From the NCBI GenBank assembly GCA_029240395.1, contig JAREAJ010000033.1, positions 1 to 8,369 on the forward strand: a DNA stretch of 8,369 nucleotides, written 5' to 3'. The notes beneath the pieces are model-generated. The model had not been told where the DNA came from, searched no databases, and saw only the letters and a list, made by a program, of their open reading frames with translations. The position numbers and the translations under genes are program-made. Positions 6,401 through 8,369 of this stretch are shown piece after piece (positions within the stretch are counted from its first letter, which is position 1; every line of letters starts with the position of its first letter). This stretch comes from Nitrososphaeraceae archaeon (lineage in GTDB: Archaea; Thermoproteota; Nitrososphaeria; Nitrososphaerales; Nitrososphaeraceae).

Positions 6401-7260
6401 CGGAAATCCAAGAAATATCTATCATTGGCGCAGGCGGCAAAATGGGTTCATGGTTTTTGAGACACTTTTCTAAGAAATCAGAAATGAAAGTGTTGGCGTA
6501 CGACCGGCAAGTACTACGGAAACCTCCTCCGAATGTGACATTGTGTTCGAATATGCAACGTTGCGTAAGAGAAGCGGATCTTGTATTGGTCTGTGTGCCT
6601 ATTGCCAGCGCTCCATCTGTCATTAGGAACTGTGCTTTGAGTATGAAATCAGGTGGAATCCTTGCAGAGATTTCCTCAGTTAAAGCCAAAACTTTTTTGG
6701 AATTGAAAAAATACTCCAGAAAGATTCTCCCTCTTTGCATTCATCCGATGTTTGGACCAGGGGCGTCCAGTATTAGAGATACAAGGGTGCTCCTCGTTCC
6801 AGTCAAAAACGAGAAAACAGAATCTGATGTTCTGTCGTCTCTACTGCGAGGATCGGAAATTATAGTACTACCTACCGCCCAAGTTCATGACAGGTACATG
6901 GCTATAATTCTAGGATTAACTTATTTTGTAAATATAACATTTGCCAAGCTTTTATCAACTGAGGACATACCATATTTGCAAAAAATAGCTGGAACTTTCT
7001 TTAGAACTCAACTCCTTCTTATGCAAGGAATTTTGAGTGACGATCCTAATCTTGTTGTTTCTATAATGTCTCAGAACTTGTACACCAAAAAATATGTTTC
7101 CGAGTATCTTGCTCAGACCGACACACTTACGAGGATTATCAAAGAAAAAAGAGAAAGCGAATTCTTGAGCGACATGATTAGAGTTAAATCAATTTTTGGT
7201 CGCAATGTTGATTTGCAGATGTCATATCGAAATATATATTCTGGGTTTACAAAGCAATAA
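6397..7260 (+). CDS. tyrA: Prephenate or arogenate dehydrogenase (TyrA family)
   Basis: It oxidatively decarboxylates prephenate to 4-hydroxyphenylpyruvate, or arogenate to tyrosine. The 287-residue protein begins with a Rossmann loop GAGGKMG (11-17). Asp36 in AYDRQ, at the end of the second strand, suggests NAD+ rather than NADP+. EISSVK (91-96) and HPMFGPG (116-122, catalytic His116) are typical, as is the helical C-terminal half starting with HDRYMAIILGLTYF (His164). There is no fused mutase and no ACT domain, so end-product feedback through an ACT domain is not expected. It starts at ATG 6397 within a 4-bp ATGA overlap, so translation is probably coupled to the mutase-aminotransferase that supplies its substrate. 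Which substrate it prefers cannot be read from the sequence. Confidence 0.93.
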   Translation: MTEIQEISIIGAGGKMGSWFLRHFSKKSEMKVLAYDRQVLRKPPPNVTLCSNMQRCVREADLVLVCVPIASAPSVIRNCALSMKSGGILAEISSVKAKTFLELKKYSRKILPLCIHPMFGPGASSIRDTRVLLVPVKNEKTESDVLSSLLRGSEIIVLPTAQVHDRYMAIILGLTYFVNITFAKLLSTEDIPYLQKIAGTFFRTQLLLMQGILSDDPNLVVSIMSQNLYTKKYVSEYLAQTDTLTRIIKEKRESEFLSDMIRVKSIFGRNVDLQMSYRNIYSGFTKQ

Positions 7261-7349
7261 GGTAAGTTTCCTAACCTATTTCGGATAAATTATTAGTCAT
7301 CTGATTCGTTAGTTTGAAGTTTGGTATATGGGTGATCAGAGTGCTAACG

Positions 7350-7369
7350 TGGTATGATGATAAATACCA
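7350..7369 (+). repeat. Inverted repeat covering a TATA-like element before the methyltransferase
   Basis: TGGTAT (7350-7355) faces ATACCA (7364-7369) across eight bases. The repeat encloses most of the GATAAATA element (7359-7366), so a protein bound here would block TBP binding. It may be an operator, but six-base arms are also possible by chance. Confidence 0.25.
7359..7366 (+). promoter_or_regulatory. TATA-like element of the methyltransferase gene
   Basis: GATAAATA is centred about 30 bp before the GTG at 7393, which predicts a nearly leaderless transcript and fits the absence of a ribosome binding site. A second TATA-like stretch, GGTATATG at 7323-7330, is less well placed. The 132-bp gap after tyrA supports a separate transcription unit. 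Confidence 0.35.
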
Positions 7370-7392
7370 TTAACCACAATGCAGATTAGACA

Positions 7393-8369
7393 GTGAAAAA
7401 ACAATTTGCTAACCATCTCTTATGTCTTCAACATGAAGACAGGGAGATTAGGCTTTCATTAGTTTCACTACATGAGGCTAGCGACACAGAATGTATCGAA
7501 GGATTTTTGCAATGTCCTCATTGTGAAGCTGTTTATCCAATAATAGAGGGTATCCCGATCATTGTAAAAAACTTCTCAGCATATGTCCAAAGAAGGACTT
7601 CCACATACGGTAAATGGTTAATGACGACAAGAACTGAGAAAATGAAAGGCTTTCTAAGAGAAGCAAGTAGGCATCTAGAGACGTCCCAAATTGAAAGCGA
7701 CCGCTACGAAGAGGAAGGCGTTTGGTTTGCACCGTATAGATGGACGCAATATGACCATGATCCGAAAGATCGATTCCTGAGCTCTTTGAGGTGGAGACTA
7801 AAACCAAATGAATTATACAACAGAGTAATTCATGGAATAAGCCCAAAAATGGACGGCGTAGCCCTTGACATGGGTTGTTCGCTAGGCTATAGTACCTTAA
7901 CACTTGCCAACAAGTATGCGTTTGCCACAGGAATTGATTTGTCTTTTTCTTTTATTAAAGAAGCCAGAAAGCGGATGTTTGAATCTAAAATAGGAAATGT
8001 AGAATTTTGTGTTGCAGATTGCCTCTTACCGCCATTTAAGTCAGAAAAATTCGATCTAGTTACCGTGTTTAATATGATAAATTTATTAGATGCGTCGAAA
8101 TTACTTCCTTCAGTTCATTCCCTCTTGAAACCCTCGGGCTATACTATTATAGCAGACCCTTTTGATTTTAATCACGAACCTCGGCCCCAGAAGATGTTCG
8201 ACAGTCAATCATTCAGAGAATTTCTCAAAATCTCCAAGTTCAGAGTTGAAGACAAGACAGATACTAAGGAGTCCTTTATTCCTTGGATTCTCAAAATAAG
8301 CGAGAGAACATATCTCTTCTATTTCGTAGATTACATCAAAGCAAGAAAAATCTCCAAACACAAAGCACG
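7393..8369 (+). CDS. SAM-dependent methyltransferase with N-terminal zinc-ribbon/Trm112-like segment (partial)
   Basis: The frame is open for 325 codons and runs off the right edge. Residues about 9-60 look like a Trm112/YcaR-type zinc-ribbon: LLCLQH at 9-14, then CPHC (41-44) followed by AVYPIIEGIPIIV, the usual YPI-GIP ending. The first metal pair is Cys11-His14 rather than two cysteines. A spacer with charged and aromatic residues follows, then a class I methyltransferase core: ALDMGCSLGYSTL (157-169, SAM loop), GIDLS with Asp182, VADCLLPPF (207-215), FDLVTVFNMIN (220-230) and LLKPSGY (244-250). The substrate is unknown: such fusions include methyltransferases for small molecules, rRNA and lipids. 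Start GTG 7393 is chosen because an in-frame TAG lies at 7387-7389 and the zinc-ribbon begins right after it. No clear tie to the aromatic pathway is visible. Confidence 0.82.
   Translation, partial: MKKQFANHLLCLQHEDREIRLSLVSLHEASDTECIEGFLQCPHCEAVYPIIEGIPIIVKNFSAYVQRRTSTYGKWLMTTRTEKMKGFLREASRHLETSQIESDRYEEEGVWFAPYRWTQYDHDPKDRFLSSLRWRLKPNELYNRVIHGISPKMDGVALDMGCSLGYSTLTLANKYAFATGIDLSFSFIKEARKRMFESKIGNVEFCVADCLLPPFKSEKFDLVTVFNMINLLDASKLLPSVHSLLKPSGYTIIADPFDFNHEPRPQKMFDSQSFREFLKISKFRVEDKTDTKESFIPWILKISERTYLFYFVDYIKARKISKHKA

Noticed and set aside
6372..6740. 122-codon minus-strand open frame
   Set aside because: It is opposite the start of tyrA with its clear Rossmann motif; no independent support.
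7261..7276. Small hairpin GGTAAG/CTAACC after tyrA as a terminator
   Set aside because: Six-base arms with one mismatch and no following T-run; not convincing.
7559..7903. 114-codon minus-strand open frame
   Set aside because: It is opposite the methyltransferase, whose plus-strand frame carries zinc-ribbon and SAM-binding motifs.

Overview
The window is a compact, almost entirely plus-strand archaeal cluster for making chorismate and then tyrosine/phenylalanine precursors. It suggests an archaeon, most likely of the Nitrososphaerota (Thaumarchaeota) type. The reasons are a type I 3-dehydroquinate dehydratase, a GHMP-family (archaeal, not AroK/AroL-type) shikimate kinase, TATA-box style promoter signals with almost no leader sequence, and tightly overlapping genes with TTG/GTG starts. 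The taxonomic placement is inferred from gene families and layout; no marker gene is present.

Layout. Positions 1-74 may hold the tail of an upstream gene. From 40 to 3718 four genes overlap head to tail: aroD (TTG start), aroE (ATG 734), a GHMP shikimate kinase that has no ATG/GTG/TTG start and probably begins at an ATA at 1582, and aroA (TTG 2429). A 181-bp gap follows (3719-3899), with a strong TATA-like element, two inverted repeats and one possible tiny ORF. A second overlapping block runs from 3900 to 7260: aroC, a chorismate mutase-aminotransferase fusion (start 4997), and tyrA. After a 132-bp gap comes a methyltransferase with an N-terminal zinc-ribbon/Trm112-like segment (GTG 7393), which runs off the right edge.

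How the genes work together. AroD turns 3-dehydroquinate into 3-dehydroshikimate, AroE reduces it to shikimate, the GHMP kinase makes shikimate 3-phosphate, AroA makes EPSP and AroC makes chorismate. The mutase domain of the fusion makes prephenate. Its aminotransferase domain and TyrA then carry carbon towards tyrosine, either through arogenate or through 4-hydroxyphenylpyruvate; the order cannot be decided here. The steps before dehydroquinate and a prephenate/arogenate dehydratase are not in the window. The methyltransferase is probably a separate unit.

Most notable observations: the shikimate kinase start looks like an ATGA stop-start overlap changed to ATAA by one G-to-A transition, which keeps the aroE stop but removes the ATG; and chorismate mutase is fused to a class I aminotransferase, with a usual active-site arginine of the mutase replaced by valine. 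I see no CRISPR array, RNA gene, insertion sequence or credible minus-strand gene.
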